64,000 bases of DNA from Pseudazoarcus sp963975885. Its GTDB lineage: Bacteria > Pseudomonadota > Gammaproteobacteria > Burkholderiales > Rhodocyclaceae. The position numbers and the translations under genes were made by a program. The stretch covers positions 1-64,000 of the forward strand of contig CAXBIS010000004.1 in the NCBI GenBank assembly GCA_963975885.1. Direction: 5' to 3'. Positions 24,704 to 33,793 of the stretch are shown piece after piece; position 1 is the first letter of the stretch, and the number at the start of each line of letters is the position of its first letter. The notes beneath the pieces are model-generated. The model saw nothing but the letters and a program-made list of their open reading frames with translations. It ran no database searches and was not told the origin of the DNA.

Positions 24704-26704
24704 ATGACTGCAGACGTCAGGCGGGGTTGGGGCTTGCGGGCCAAGTCGATGCTTGCGCTGGTGCTCGCCTGCGCGCTGGTGCTTGCACCGGCAGCCTTGT
24801 TCGGCTGGCAGTTTCTCGACGGTGTACGCACGTATTTCGGCGAGGCCTACGCGCGCAATTTCACCGAGCTCAACCGCCAGAAGATTCTCGCGCCGGTCAC
24901 CCGTGACCTGGCGCTGTCACGTCGGCTCGCCGGCTCGGAACTGACGCGCCGCTGGCTGCTCGACGAGGGCAACGCCGACAAGCGCGCTCTGTTCTTCCGC
25001 GAAGCCGAAGGCTATCGCGCCGATTTCGGCAGTCGCTCGTACTTCCTGATCAGCGCACTCAGCCGGCATTACTACTTCAACACGGAGGATGAGGCGTTCA
25101 GCGCCGCGCCGCGCTACACGCTCGACCCGCAGGCGGACAAGGACGCCTGGTTCTTCAATACCGTGGGCGGCGATGACGCCTACAACATCAACGTCAATCC
25201 GGATCCGGAGCTGGGTACCACACGCGTGTGGCTCAACGTCGTCATCACCGACGGCGATCGGCGCATCGGCCTGGCTGGCACGGGGCTGGATCTGGGCGAG
25301 TTCATCCAGGAGTTCGTGTCCGCCGACGAGGCGGGCGTGACGCCGATGATCCTCGACGACAAGGGCGCGATCCAGGCTCACCCTGATGCGTCGCTGATCG
25401 CCTTCGGTTCGGCCGCCGGCGTTGCCGCCACCGACGGTCTGGAAAGGCTGTTCGACGCAGATGATCAGCGAGATGCGGTGCGCTCTGCGATGGCGGAGGC
25501 CCAGGCCGATCCAGAAAGTGTGCGTATCGTCCGCGCGGTGCTCGACGGGCGTGAGCAGCTCGTCGCGATGTCGTGGATTCCCGAACTGCGCTGGCATGTG
25601 CTGACCGCCGTTGATCTGAACGTCGCCGTGGTCTTCGAGGGGGGATGGCTGGGCACCGTGGTTGCCGCGTTGGCGCTCTCGGTGCTGGCCCTGCTGTTGC
25701 TGCTGGGGCTCGCCGTCGATCGCCTGGTGCTGCGCCCACTGAGGCGTTTGCGTGAGTCGGCGATCGAGATCGAACGCGGGCGTTACGACGTATCCTTGCC
25801 GACGGCGGATGCAGACGAGATTGGCGACCTGAATCGCGCCTTTGCGAGCATGGCCGGGCAGGTGCGTCGTCATACCGAAAATCTGGAAGGTCAGGTGCGC
25901 GAGCGCACCGAGGCGCTCGAGCGCAGCAACCACGAGATGGAGGCGGCCAACCGCCAGATCCGCGCCTCGATCGACTATGCCAGCCTGATTCAGCGTGCGA
26001 TTTTGCCCGATCGACAGTTGTCGCAGACGCTGGGCGATGATCACTTCATCCTGTGGCGTCCTCGCGACGTCGTCGGGGGCGATTTCTACGTGTTCCGCTC
26101 CGAGGGCGATCGCACTCTGGTGGGCGTGTTCGACTGCGCCGGCCACGGTGTGCCGGGTGCGTTGATGACCATGCTCGCGCGCGCGGCCATCGATCACGCG
26201 GTCACGCATGAGGGCATGGCTTCACCGGCGGCGATCCTGCAGCGCACCGACGAGGCCATGCGCGCAATGTTGCAGGACTTCGCGCTGCCACGCGGCATTG
26301 CCACCAACATGGATGGCGGCATCGTGGTGATGGAGACGGACAGTCGACGTGTGCGATTTTCCGGCGCGAAGATCTCACTGTACTGGAGCGACGGCGAAGA
26401 CCTTGGCGAGATCCGCGGTCACCGGCGCGCGCTTGGCGACCGTCGCCGCGGCGAGTATTCGGATACCGAGGTCGTGATTGCACCGCACACGACCTGTTAT
26501 CTGGCAACCGACGGCTATCTCGACCAGGCCGGCGGCGAGCGCGGCTTCGGCTTCGGCAACACCCGTTTCGCCGAGTTGCTGCGCAGCATCTCGCCGCTGT
26601 CCATGGCTGAGCAGGCCGAGGCCATCGACCGCGCACTTGAGGAATATCGGGGTGATTTCCCGCAGCGCGACGACATCACGATATTATCGTTCCGACTGAC
26701 CTGA
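24704..26704 (+). CDS. siaA: SiaA: membrane sensor with PP2C phosphatase domain
   Basis: 666 aa. TM helix 1 (about 15-36), a periplasmic double-Cache-like sensor (about 37-305, YYFNTEDEAFSAAPRY, DKDAWFFN), TM helix 2 (about 312-340), HAMP domain (about 340-395), a coiled coil and a SpoIIE/PP2C phosphatase (about 425-666) with metal-binding GGDFY, FDCAGHGVPGALMTML, ATDGYLDQ and RDDITIL. In Pseudomonas SiaA dephosphorylates SiaC in response to surfactant or ethanol stress, turning on SiaD. First gene of the four-gene sia operon; spacing to siaB is 10 bases. Confidence 0.92.
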   Translation: MTADVRRGWGLRAKSMLALVLACALVLAPAALFGWQFLDGVRTYFGEAYARNFTELNRQKILAPVTRDLALSRRLAGSELTRRWLLDEGNADKRALFFREAEGYRADFGSRSYFLISALSRHYYFNTEDEAFSAAPRYTLDPQADKDAWFFNTVGGDDAYNINVNPDPELGTTRVWLNVVITDGDRRIGLAGTGLDLGEFIQEFVSADEAGVTPMILDDKGAIQAHPDASLIAFGSAAGVAATDGLERLFDADDQRDAVRSAMAEAQADPESVRIVRAVLDGREQLVAMSWIPELRWHVLTAVDLNVAVVFEGGWLGTVVAALALSVLALLLLLGLAVDRLVLRPLRRLRESAIEIERGRYDVSLPTADADEIGDLNRAFASMAGQVRRHTENLEGQVRERTEALERSNHEMEAANRQIRASIDYASLIQRAILPDRQLSQTLGDDHFILWRPRDVVGGDFYVFRSEGDRTLVGVFDCAGHGVPGALMTMLARAAIDHAVTHEGMASPAAILQRTDEAMRAMLQDFALPRGIATNMDGGIVVMETDSRRVRFSGAKISLYWSDGEDLGEIRGHRRALGDRRRGEYSDTEVVIAPHTTCYLATDGYLDQAGGERGFGFGNTRFAELLRSISPLSMAEQAEAIDRALEEYRGDFPQRDDITILSFRLT

Positions 26705-26714
26705 AGCCGAGACC

Positions 26715-27257
26715 ATGAACGCAATCGACCTTTTCGAACTGCGCGGGCAGTTCAGCCGTCGCAACATCCTGCTGTGTTTCAACGGACCGATTTCCCACGG
26801 GCTGATCGAGGAACTGGGCAACGCGTTGCGCAATTATCTGACTGCCGAGCAACTGCAGCCTTCGGCCGTCATGGACGTTTTCGGCGTGTATATCGAACTC
26901 ACGCAGAACATCCGCCACTACTGCAGGGTGCGCGGATACGAAGACAGCGACGCAGCCGCGACGGTGGTCGTGGCGCGCGACGACGATGGCGGCTATGCGG
27001 TGCAGGCCGGCAACATGGTCGAGCGCGGTGATGGCGAAGCGCTGCTCGCGCGCATCGAGCAACTCGCGGCGAAGGACAAGGCCGAACTGAAAACGGCGTA
27101 CAAGGAGCAATTGCGCCGCCCGCGTGACGAAGACGCGATCAGCGGGGCTGGTCTGGGCCTGATCGACGTTGCGCGCAAGTCGTCGCGGCCGCTGGCGGCC
27201 ACGCTGTCCGATCTGGGCGGCGAACGGGTCTTCTTCAGCGTGCGTGCAGTGATCTGA
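26715..27257 (+). CDS. siaB: SiaB-family protein kinase
   Basis: 180 aa. Starts FELRGQFSRRNILLCFNGPI and contains VYIELTQNIRHYCRVRG (N-box-like ELTQNIRHY) and SGAGLGLIDVARKS as the G-box: an atypical, small GHKL-like kinase as in SiaB. It phosphorylates SiaC, opposing SiaA. Cytoplasmic. Tightly packed between siaA and siaC. Confidence 0.9.
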   Translation: MNAIDLFELRGQFSRRNILLCFNGPISHGLIEELGNALRNYLTAEQLQPSAVMDVFGVYIELTQNIRHYCRVRGYEDSDAAATVVVARDDDGGYAVQAGNMVERGDGEALLARIEQLAAKDKAELKTAYKEQLRRPRDEDAISGAGLGLIDVARKSSRPLAATLSDLGGERVFFSVRAVI

Positions 27258-27283
27258 ATGGAACAGCTATGGGTAATCGTCCG

Positions 27284-27664
27284 ATGAACGAGTTGAACAT
27301 CGAAGCCACGCAATCGACCCCGTCGGTGAGTGCCGACTGGGATTCCGGCGTGATGCACATTGCGGGAGACTCTTTTCCGGAAAACTCGTTCGAGTTCTTC
27401 GCCGGGGTGATCGACTGGATCGAGCGCTATCTGGCATCGAGCGGGCGTCCGTTGCACCTGGATCTGCGACTGATGTACATGAATACCAGCTCGGTCAAGG
27501 CAATGATGGACATCTTCGACCTGCTCGAAGATGCCCACCGCGACGGGCGCGCCGTCGAAGTCATCTGGCACCACGATCCGGCCAACGAGCGCGTGGCCGA
27601 CCTCGCGGGTGAATTTCGCGAAGATTGCACTTTTCCGTTCGGAATAGAGAAGGATGGCGTCTGA
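27284..27664 (+). CDS. siaC: SiaC: DUF1987 phospho-switch protein
   Basis: 126 aa from the ATG at 27284. The motif DLRLMYMNTSSVKAMMDI places Thr68 in exactly the position of the phosphorylated Thr68 of Pseudomonas SiaC, which argues for this start over the in-frame ATG at 27269. STAS-like anti-sigma-antagonist-type fold; unphosphorylated SiaC binds and activates SiaD. The stop overlaps siaD by 11 bases. Confidence 0.92.
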   Translation: MNELNIEATQSTPSVSADWDSGVMHIAGDSFPENSFEFFAGVIDWIERYLASSGRPLHLDLRLMYMNTSSVKAMMDIFDLLEDAHRDGRAVEVIWHHDPANERVADLAGEFREDCTFPFGIEKDGV

Positions 27665-28472
27665 ACATACAATCCCGCGCACGCGCGAGGAGGCCGATCT
27701 GCATGAGCGCGTGCGTGCGCTGCTCGACGACCCGGCGCAGCGGGCCAATCCGATGCGCGAAGCGCTGGCCGAACTCCTCGATCGCAGCGAGGAGCAGCGC
27801 AGCCGGCTCGAGAAGCTGGTGCGCATTTCCGACGGCTATCACAATGTTTCGCGAACTCAGAACATCGACCTGATCCGCGAGTATGACCGCCAGATCATGC
27901 GGCTGGAGAAGCTCGCCCGCATCTCGGATCGGTACCAGAGCCAGCTCATCGCGCTCAACGACGAACTCAAGACGCTGACGTTGCGCGACCCGCTTACCGG
28001 CGTGGGCAACCGCCGCTTCATGGCCGACCGCCTGCGCGAGGAGAGCGAACGCGCGAATCGGCGCGGCGTGACCTATTCGCTCGCGATCCTCGACATCGAC
28101 CATTTCAAGACCGTCAATGACCGTTTTGGCCACGACGTGGGCGACGCCGTGCTGTGCCGCGTGGTCGATACCGTGCGTAGCTGCCTGCGCGACTATGACG
28201 TGTTCGCCCGTTGGGGCGGCGAGGAGTTCATCATCGCGCTGCCCGACACCGTGCTCGAGGTTGCGGCGGCCGTGTGCGAGCGCGTGCGCCGTGAGATCGA
28301 AGTGTTGAACGTCTCGTGCGACACGGTCACGGTGGCGGTGACGGCCAGTTTCGGCCTCACCGAGCATGCTCCCGGCGAGAATCCATCGGAGACCATCAAC
28401 CGCGCCGACGTGGCGCTGCGGCGGGCCAAGGACGCTGGTCGCAATCGCATCGTTCGCACCGAGATTTCGTAA
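27654..28472 (+). CDS. siaD: SiaD: GGDEF diguanylate cyclase
   Basis: 272 aa. N-terminal helical stalk (about 1-105; repeated KLVRISDGYHNVSR and KLARISDRYQSQLI units), the region SiaC binds in the known system, then a GGDEF domain (about 110-270) with intact GGEEF and RDYD five residues before it (I-site). Makes cyclic di-GMP when SiaC is dephosphorylated, promoting aggregation or biofilm. No membrane segment. Last gene of siaABCD. Confidence 0.92.
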   Translation: MASEHTIPRTREEADLHERVRALLDDPAQRANPMREALAELLDRSEEQRSRLEKLVRISDGYHNVSRTQNIDLIREYDRQIMRLEKLARISDRYQSQLIALNDELKTLTLRDPLTGVGNRRFMADRLREESERANRRGVTYSLAILDIDHFKTVNDRFGHDVGDAVLCRVVDTVRSCLRDYDVFARWGGEEFIIALPDTVLEVAAAVCERVRREIEVLNVSCDTVTVAVTASFGLTEHAPGENPSETINRADVALRRAKDAGRNRIVRTEIS

Positions 28473-28568
28473 AATCCCTTGACCGACAGATTCACTCATA
28501 CGCGCTGAGGCTTTCCAGTACGGCGGCATCGTGGCAGCATCGGCAGCGACCCCTATGCGGAGATGCCG

Positions 28569-29243
28569 ATGAAGCCGGCCAACGTCCGACTCCAGATTCA
28601 CTTTGACCTGCAACTGGCCCTGCCCGATGAACTCGCCGCGGCCGATTCCGAACAACTGAAGGCCCGTCTTGCCGAGACGCTCGGCGCGATGGTGCTGCAA
28701 GGTCTGCCGACCATCGCAGGCAAGCAGCTCGCCCGAGTCGGAGCCCAGGTACTCTCGCATTCGCATGCGATCGAGGCGACCGCCCTTTCGCACACCTCGT
28801 CGGTCGAGCATGACGAACTCGTCACCGCTGCGCCGCACCTGACCGATGCCGAGCTTGAGCGTCTCGTCGCACGCGCCGGCCATGCGCTGCCCGAAGCCGC
28901 GTCCGACCGGCTGCGCGCGCTGCGGCGCCACGGGCTGGCGATCGCCAACGAGTTTCGCCTGGTGCCGTGCGTCGTGCATGCGGTGATGAGCAACGAGCAG
29001 CCGGGGACCCTCGAGGCCACGCTCAATCTCACCAATGGCAGCGTGATGATCGAGGCGCACGACCGCAGCAAGCGCCTGCTCGCCGGGCAGGAGGATGTGG
29101 CGATCGAGATCGCCGCGGTCGCCGAGCGCCTGCCCGCGAACTTTGCCGGTCACACCATCAGTGGGCCGGTCATCGAGGTCACGGTGGCCGAGATTTCGCG
29201 GCACCGCGACGCGCTTATCGGGCTGTGGCAACAGGGCGCATGA
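28569..29243 (+). CDS. hypothetical protein coupled to PIG-L gene
   Basis: 224 aa from the ATG at 28569 (GGAG site 7 bases upstream). Soluble and mixed alpha/beta; stretches such as EHDELVTAAPHLTDAELERL and GTLEATLNLTNGSVMIEAHD have no family I can name. The stop overlaps the PIG-L start as ATGA, so the two are coupled. Possibly a substrate-handling partner of the deacetylase. It follows siaD by 96 bases, so it may extend the sia operon. Confidence 0.6.
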   Translation: MKPANVRLQIHFDLQLALPDELAAADSEQLKARLAETLGAMVLQGLPTIAGKQLARVGAQVLSHSHAIEATALSHTSSVEHDELVTAAPHLTDAELERLVARAGHALPEAASDRLRALRRHGLAIANEFRLVPCVVHAVMSNEQPGTLEATLNLTNGSVMIEAHDRSKRLLAGQEDVAIEIAAVAERLPANFAGHTISGPVIEVTVAEISRHRDALIGLWQQGA

Positions 29244-29986
29244 AGCCTGTGCCGCGCGAGCTCACCGAGCTGGATCTTCCCGGTCACGGTCATTTGGCCG
29301 TGCTCGCGCCGCATCCTGACGACTTCGACGCAATCGCCGTGACGATGCGCCATTTCGCGCGACGCGGCTGGCACATTCGCGTCGCGGTGTTGACCACCGG
29401 CGCCTCCGGTGTCGAGGACGGCTACCAGGGTGCGCGCAGCAACGCTGAAAAGGCCGCACTGAGGGAAATCGAGCAGCGCGCCAGTTGCAATGCCTTCGGC
29501 CTGTCACCGCAGGATGTGCACTTCCTGCGTCTCGACGGCGAGGACGGCGACGCCTTCGACATCGACGCTGACAGCCTCGCGCGCGTTCGAGCCTTTGTGT
29601 GCGCAGCACAGCCGACGCGGGTTTTCATGCCGCACGGCGACGACAGCAATCTGGCTCATCGTCGCACCTGGGAACTGTTCCGGACGATCGCCCGAGAGGA
29701 CGGCCTCGCCGTCGAGGTCTGGCTCAACCGCGATGCCAAGACACGTGCGATGCGCGAGGATGTGCTCGCCCGCTTCGGTGCCGAGGAGGCCGCGTGGAAA
29801 GCCCGGCTGCTGCGCCTGCATGCTTCCCAGCACGCGCGCAACCTCGCCATCCGCGGCCACGGCTTCGACGAACGCGTACTCGCCGTCAACCGCGCCAGCG
29901 CAAACGCGGCCGGCTGGCCGTGCGAATGGGCGGAGGCGTTCGAGGTGCTGCGCTTCGGGATGGGTGAAGATGAGGCTCGGCTTTAG
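29240..29986 (+). CDS. PIG-L-family deacetylase
   Basis: 248 aa. LAVLAPHPDDFDAIAVTMRH is the metal-binding AHPDD motif and FMPHGDDSNLAHRRTWELF the downstream His motif. The family are Zn-dependent N-deacetylases of GlcNAc-type sugars or related conjugates. Cytoplasmic, no signal peptide. ATG at 29240 overlaps the previous stop. Convergent with the next gene, sharing three bases at the stops. Substrate unknown. Confidence 0.85.
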   Translation: MKPVPRELTELDLPGHGHLAVLAPHPDDFDAIAVTMRHFARRGWHIRVAVLTTGASGVEDGYQGARSNAEKAALREIEQRASCNAFGLSPQDVHFLRLDGEDGDAFDIDADSLARVRAFVCAAQPTRVFMPHGDDSNLAHRRTWELFRTIAREDGLAVEVWLNRDAKTRAMREDVLARFGAEEAAWKARLLRLHASQHARNLAIRGHGFDERVLAVNRASANAAGWPCEWAEAFEVLRFGMGEDEARL

Positions 29987-30339
29987 CGCCGGCCGCCGTC
30001 TGAACGGTCGGATTCCTCGTCGACTTCACGGATCACGACGCCCTCGATGACATCGCCGTCCGCACGGCCTTCGCCGGTGCGCCCCTGGGCGCGGCGGCGC
30101 ATTTCCTGGAACTGCGGATTGTTTTCCATCTGCTTCCTGAGCGCGCGCATCTTCCACCACAGCCATCCCCAGATGATGGCGCCGACCGCGAGGGCGATCG
30201 CGAAGATCACCACCGAGAACATCAGCGCGACGATCGCGATCGCCACGGCAGCGACCACGGCGAAGGCCTTGGCGACGATGCCGGGCGGCTTGACGCCTGA
30301 GCCTGGAGCGTTGCGGTAGGGTCCGGGGTTGGAGGGCAT
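29983..30339 (-). CDS. small membrane protein of unknown function
   Basis: 118 aa from the ATG at 30339 (CAGGAG site). Gly/Pro-rich N-terminus, two close transmembrane helices (FAVVAAVAIAIVALMFSVVI and IFAIALAVGAIIWGWLWW) and a charged cytoplasmic tail (VIEGVVIREVDEESDRS). The apparent longer frame to 30969 is antisense to the transpeptidase gene. No family recognised beyond inner-membrane protein. Confidence 0.65.
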   Translation of the reverse strand: MPSNPGPYRNAPGSGVKPPGIVAKAFAVVAAVAIAIVALMFSVVIFAIALAVGAIIWGWLWWKMRALRKQMENNPQFQEMRRRAQGRTGEGRADGDVIEGVVIREVDEESDRSDGGRR

Positions 30340-30448
30340 CGGGGCTCCTGAGTAAATCTGGGGTTCAATGCTGACCGACGCGCCGATTGCGGTCAATCGC
30401 ATGTGTCGTCTCCGGATGTGACCACCGTGGGCGATGAAGTTCCTTCGC

Positions 30449-31975
30449 TCAGGGCAAGGCGCACTGTCCGTCGTCCGTCTGGCCGACGTCGGCGTCGGCG
30501 TCGAGCGCGCGGATGATGCGCGCATCGTGGCCATACACATCCGGGCGCAACTGCAGGCGACCGTCTTCGACGCCCGCGCCGAAGTAGGTGATGAGGATGG
30601 ATACGGGTTCGGACAGGTTGACCTCGCGCGTGCGCCCGTGCGCCAGCCACGTGGCAATCTGCTCCGGCCCGCCGTCGTTACCGAGCAAGGCCTCGGCCAG
30701 ATCCACGGCGCGTTCGACGCGCACGCAGCCCGAACTGAAGGTGCGCTGCCAGCTTGAGAACAGTTGCTGGCTCGGGGTGTCGTGCAGGTACACCGAGTAC
30801 GGGTTGGGAAAGCGCAGCGCGACCTGCCCGAGCGCGTTGTGGGGTCCCGGGTCCTGGCGCAGGCGGATCGCGCCCGGTTCGTTCCAGTCGACCGTGGCCG
30901 GATCGAGTTCGGTGCCGTCCATGGCGAATACGCGCAGCCGGCCCTGTTCGAGTGCGTCGGGGTTGTCACGGATCTCGGGCAGCTTGTCCTGTCGCAGGAT
31001 GGTGGGCGGCACGTACCACGGCGGGTTGAAGGTCAGCCGCGTGATGTTCGATCGCAGCAACGGGGTGGGGCGGTCGCGGCGGCCGACCTGCACGCGCGAG
31101 AGCCAGGTAATCCGGCCGTCGCGCACCAGGGTGACCGTGGCCGCACCGGTGTCGACGCGCACTTGCGGGTCGCGCAGATCGCCAGCCAGTTGTCGCCAGC
31201 GTTCCAGGTTGGCCCGCACGCGTGCCAGACGCTGATCGGCGTCGAGGTTGAGCGCGGCGCGCGTGCGCGGACCGACCACGCCGTCGGTCTCCAGCGCGTG
31301 ATCGCGCTGGAAGGCACGCACGGCCTCCTCCAGCGATGTGTCCATGTAATCGTTGAGGATGTCGCCCGAGGTGTAGCCGAGCCAGGCCAGGCGCGCGCGC
31401 ACGACTGCGACACGCGCGTGGGCGTCGCCCGCGCGCAAGGTCGATCCGGCCGGCAGGGCGGCCGGCTCGGCATCTGCGATGCCACGCAGCCAGGCATGCG
31501 CGGCGCGCAACGCGAGGTAGTCGCGATGCGCGGGGCGCGCCGCATCGAGCGCGGCGTCCGGGTCGTCGAGCCCGGCCAGCGCGCTCGCGATCGGCGTTTC
31601 AATGCCGGTCGGCAGCGGATCGCCGTCGATGCGCCACATCGGGTCGGCCTCCAGCGGTGCGAGCCGGCCATATGCGAGGTCGTCGACCGCAGCCAGCCAG
31701 GCGCGCGTTGCGCGCGTCTCGATGCAACTGCGCTCGGCGGCGGAGGTCGGTCGCGTTCGGGAGAAACGTCGGATGGCGTCGAGGTCGTAGTTCGACGGGG
31801 CCAGACCGTCGTCGGCCAACTCCTCGATTGCAGTGGCGAGTGCTTCAAGCCGGGCGCTGGTCCACACCGGCGTCTGTCCGGCGGTGGCGAGGAAGCGGTC
31901 TACGCGCCCCTCGGTCGCCGCCGCGACGCCGGTTAGCGAAACAGTGAGCAGAAACATCAACGTGGACCGCAACAT
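30449..31975 (-). CDS. L,D-transpeptidase (YcbB-like) with peptidoglycan-binding domain
   Basis: 508 aa. Signal peptide (about 1-20); scaffold domain; peptidoglycan-binding domain (about 190-245, RARLAWLGYTSGDILNDYMD ... EEAVRAFQRDHALETDGVVG); YkuD catalytic domain (about 270-430) with YLHDTPS (His398) and FSSGCVRVE (Cys417). Forms 3-3 cross-links in peptidoglycan or attaches proteins to it, in the periplasm, and resists beta-lactams other than carbapenems as a family. Divergent from a second L,D-transpeptidase-type gene at 32108 across a 132-base gap. Confidence 0.92.
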   Translation of the reverse strand: MLRSTLMFLLTVSLTGVAAATEGRVDRFLATAGQTPVWTSARLEALATAIEELADDGLAPSNYDLDAIRRFSRTRPTSAAERSCIETRATRAWLAAVDDLAYGRLAPLEADPMWRIDGDPLPTGIETPIASALAGLDDPDAALDAARPAHRDYLALRAAHAWLRGIADAEPAALPAGSTLRAGDAHARVAVVRARLAWLGYTSGDILNDYMDTSLEEAVRAFQRDHALETDGVVGPRTRAALNLDADQRLARVRANLERWRQLAGDLRDPQVRVDTGAATVTLVRDGRITWLSRVQVGRRDRPTPLLRSNITRLTFNPPWYVPPTILRQDKLPEIRDNPDALEQGRLRVFAMDGTELDPATVDWNEPGAIRLRQDPGPHNALGQVALRFPNPYSVYLHDTPSQQLFSSWQRTFSSGCVRVERAVDLAEALLGNDGGPEQIATWLAHGRTREVNLSEPVSILITYFGAGVEDGRLQLRPDVYGHDARIIRALDADADVGQTDDGQCALP

Positions 31976-32107
31976 TCGGAAACTCGTCTACAAGTGGGTG
32001 CTGATATACTCGCCCGCGGCAGCGATGGCCGACATCGCGGTCGCCGGGCAGAGAAGCGATCGCGCCGGACATGTCGCACTGCACACGCTCAGGGAGAGTC
32101 TAGACGC

Positions 32108-32821
32108 ATGCTGAAACGGATCGGCCGGCACTTGCTGGCGGCGGGAGCCTTTGTTGTTTTTTCGACCTGCGCAGTGGCCTCGCCGTTCGCGGATCGGCTC
32201 GTCGCAGACTTGTCCGCGCGTGCCCCGGATCTCGACGTCAGCGTCCTGCGTCATGGCGTGTCGGCGATGCAGTGCGCAATTCGCCACGGCGCGCAGGGGG
32301 CCGAGCGTCTCGCCGTCATCGATTTCTCGCTGCCGTCGTCCGAGCGCCGGCTGTGGATCTTCGACCTGAACAAGCGCGCGCTGGTGCTGGCTGACTATGT
32401 CGCTCATGGCAATCGCACAGGCGAAAACCTCGCCACGGCTTTCTCCAACATCGTCGGCAGCCACCAGTCGAGCCTCGGCCTGTTTCGCGCGGCCGAGAGC
32501 TATCACGGCAAGCATGGCTACTCGCTGCGCATGGACGGGCTGGAGCCGGGCGTGAACGACCGCGCACGCGAGCGCGCCATCGTCATCCATGGCGCAGACT
32601 ACGTCGATCCGTCGTGGATTCCGGTGCAGGGTCGCATCGGCCGCAGCCAGGGATGCCCCGCAGTGCGCCCGGAAATCGCCGCGACCGTGGTCGACGCGCT
32701 CAAGGGCGGGCAGTTCGTCTTCGCCTATTACCCCGACCAGGACTGGCTGCAGTCCTCGGCCTATCTGAACTGCGACCCGTCGCGTGTCGCCGCCGTGCTC
32801 GGCAAGGGCCGCGAGGGCTGA
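32108..32821 (+). CDS. murein L,D-transpeptidase catalytic-domain family protein
   Basis: 237 aa from the ATG at 32108. Signal peptide (about 1-24), then a YkuD_2-type domain: GNRTGENLATAFSNIVGSHQ, VIHGADYVDP (His161) and IGRSQGCPAV (Cys183). Belongs to the short transpeptidase-like family without a peptidoglycan-binding domain. Periplasmic. The longer frame from 31994 crosses the divergent promoter and is not credible. Confidence 0.85.
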   Translation: MLKRIGRHLLAAGAFVVFSTCAVASPFADRLVADLSARAPDLDVSVLRHGVSAMQCAIRHGAQGAERLAVIDFSLPSSERRLWIFDLNKRALVLADYVAHGNRTGENLATAFSNIVGSHQSSLGLFRAAESYHGKHGYSLRMDGLEPGVNDRARERAIVIHGADYVDPSWIPVQGRIGRSQGCPAVRPEIAATVVDALKGGQFVFAYYPDQDWLQSSAYLNCDPSRVAAVLGKGREG

Positions 32822-32822
32822 T

Positions 32823-33650
32823 TCAGAAGCGTTCCTGACGGCGCGCCCGCCACGGCGTGGCGAGCATGCCCCACACGGTCTGCCAGCGCCGTTCGCGCAT
32901 CGTGTCCAGCCCCGCCACCGGCGGGAACTCGGTCATCGATACATAGGTGCCGAACATGCGGTCCCACAGGCTGAAGACCTGGCCGAAGTTGCTGTCGGTG
33001 TAGCGCTGCTCGGGCGAGTGATGCACCCAATGCGCGGTCGGCACCATGAAGACCTTGCCGGGATAGCGCTCGGCCCAAACCACGAACCATTTCGGCCACG
33101 CCACGCCGGCATGATGCAGTTGCGCCTGCGTGGTCGCGATCACGTCACGCAGCAGCAGCGACCACACAGGCGCACCCAGCGCGACGATGACCAGCAGCCG
33201 GAAGAAAAAGGCCGCCACCACCGACAGCGGGTGGGCGCGCAGATTGGTCATCACGCCTGGCTGCGGGTCCGAATGATGCACCGAATGCAGCAGCCACAGC
33301 GGGCGCCACTGATGGCTCAGGCGATGAAACACGTAGTCGGCCAGGTCGGCCGCGAAGAAACCGATCACCGCGGCCAGCCACAGCGGCAGACCCAGTTGCG
33401 GTGCCAGCCCCACGCCATAGGCTGAGACCAGATGGTGCGCGAAAGGCGCGAGCGTGGCGGCGGCCAGCAGACAGGCGATGCACAGCGCCCAGATCATCCC
33501 GTTGCGCGCGATCCCGACGAGGCGCTCGCGCGGGCTCATCGCGAAGCGCGGAAACAGGAACTCGGCGATCATCAACACCACCAGTCCCGCGACGAACAGT
33601 GCGGTACCGTAGTCGGCCATCCAGTCGGCGAGTGCGCGGGTGAAATCCAT
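32823..33650 (-). CDS. sterol desaturase/fatty acid hydroxylase family protein
   Basis: 275 aa, membrane-embedded (at least four hydrophobic helices). Histidine clusters of a di-iron centre: HRLSH, HSVHHSD and HWVHHSP, followed by DSNFGQVFSLWDRMFGTY. Members hydroxylate or desaturate membrane lipids or hopanoid-type substrates. Convergent with the transpeptidase gene, with one base between the stops. Substrate unknown. Confidence 0.85.
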   Translation of the reverse strand: MDFTRALADWMADYGTALFVAGLVVLMIAEFLFPRFAMSPRERLVGIARNGMIWALCIACLLAAATLAPFAHHLVSAYGVGLAPQLGLPLWLAAVIGFFAADLADYVFHRLSHQWRPLWLLHSVHHSDPQPGVMTNLRAHPLSVVAAFFFRLLVIVALGAPVWSLLLRDVIATTQAQLHHAGVAWPKWFVVWAERYPGKVFMVPTAHWVHHSPEQRYTDSNFGQVFSLWDRMFGTYVSMTEFPPVAGLDTMRERRWQTVWGMLATPWRARRQERF

Positions 33651-33793
33651 CGGTGCAGTCTGCCGGCATGGCGTTGCGTGTGAAATAGTGCACTTACAGT
33701 TTGTTGCTAAAAGTCCACAGCACGTGTCGTGGGCGAGACCGTGCCGTGCTATCCCGCTAGGATGCTCTGGACCCCATTGCGACGAGGTGCGAC

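Noticed and set aside
30370..30969. N-terminal extension of the small membrane protein gene
   Set aside because: Antisense to the transpeptidase gene; the CAGGAG site at 30339 marks the real start.
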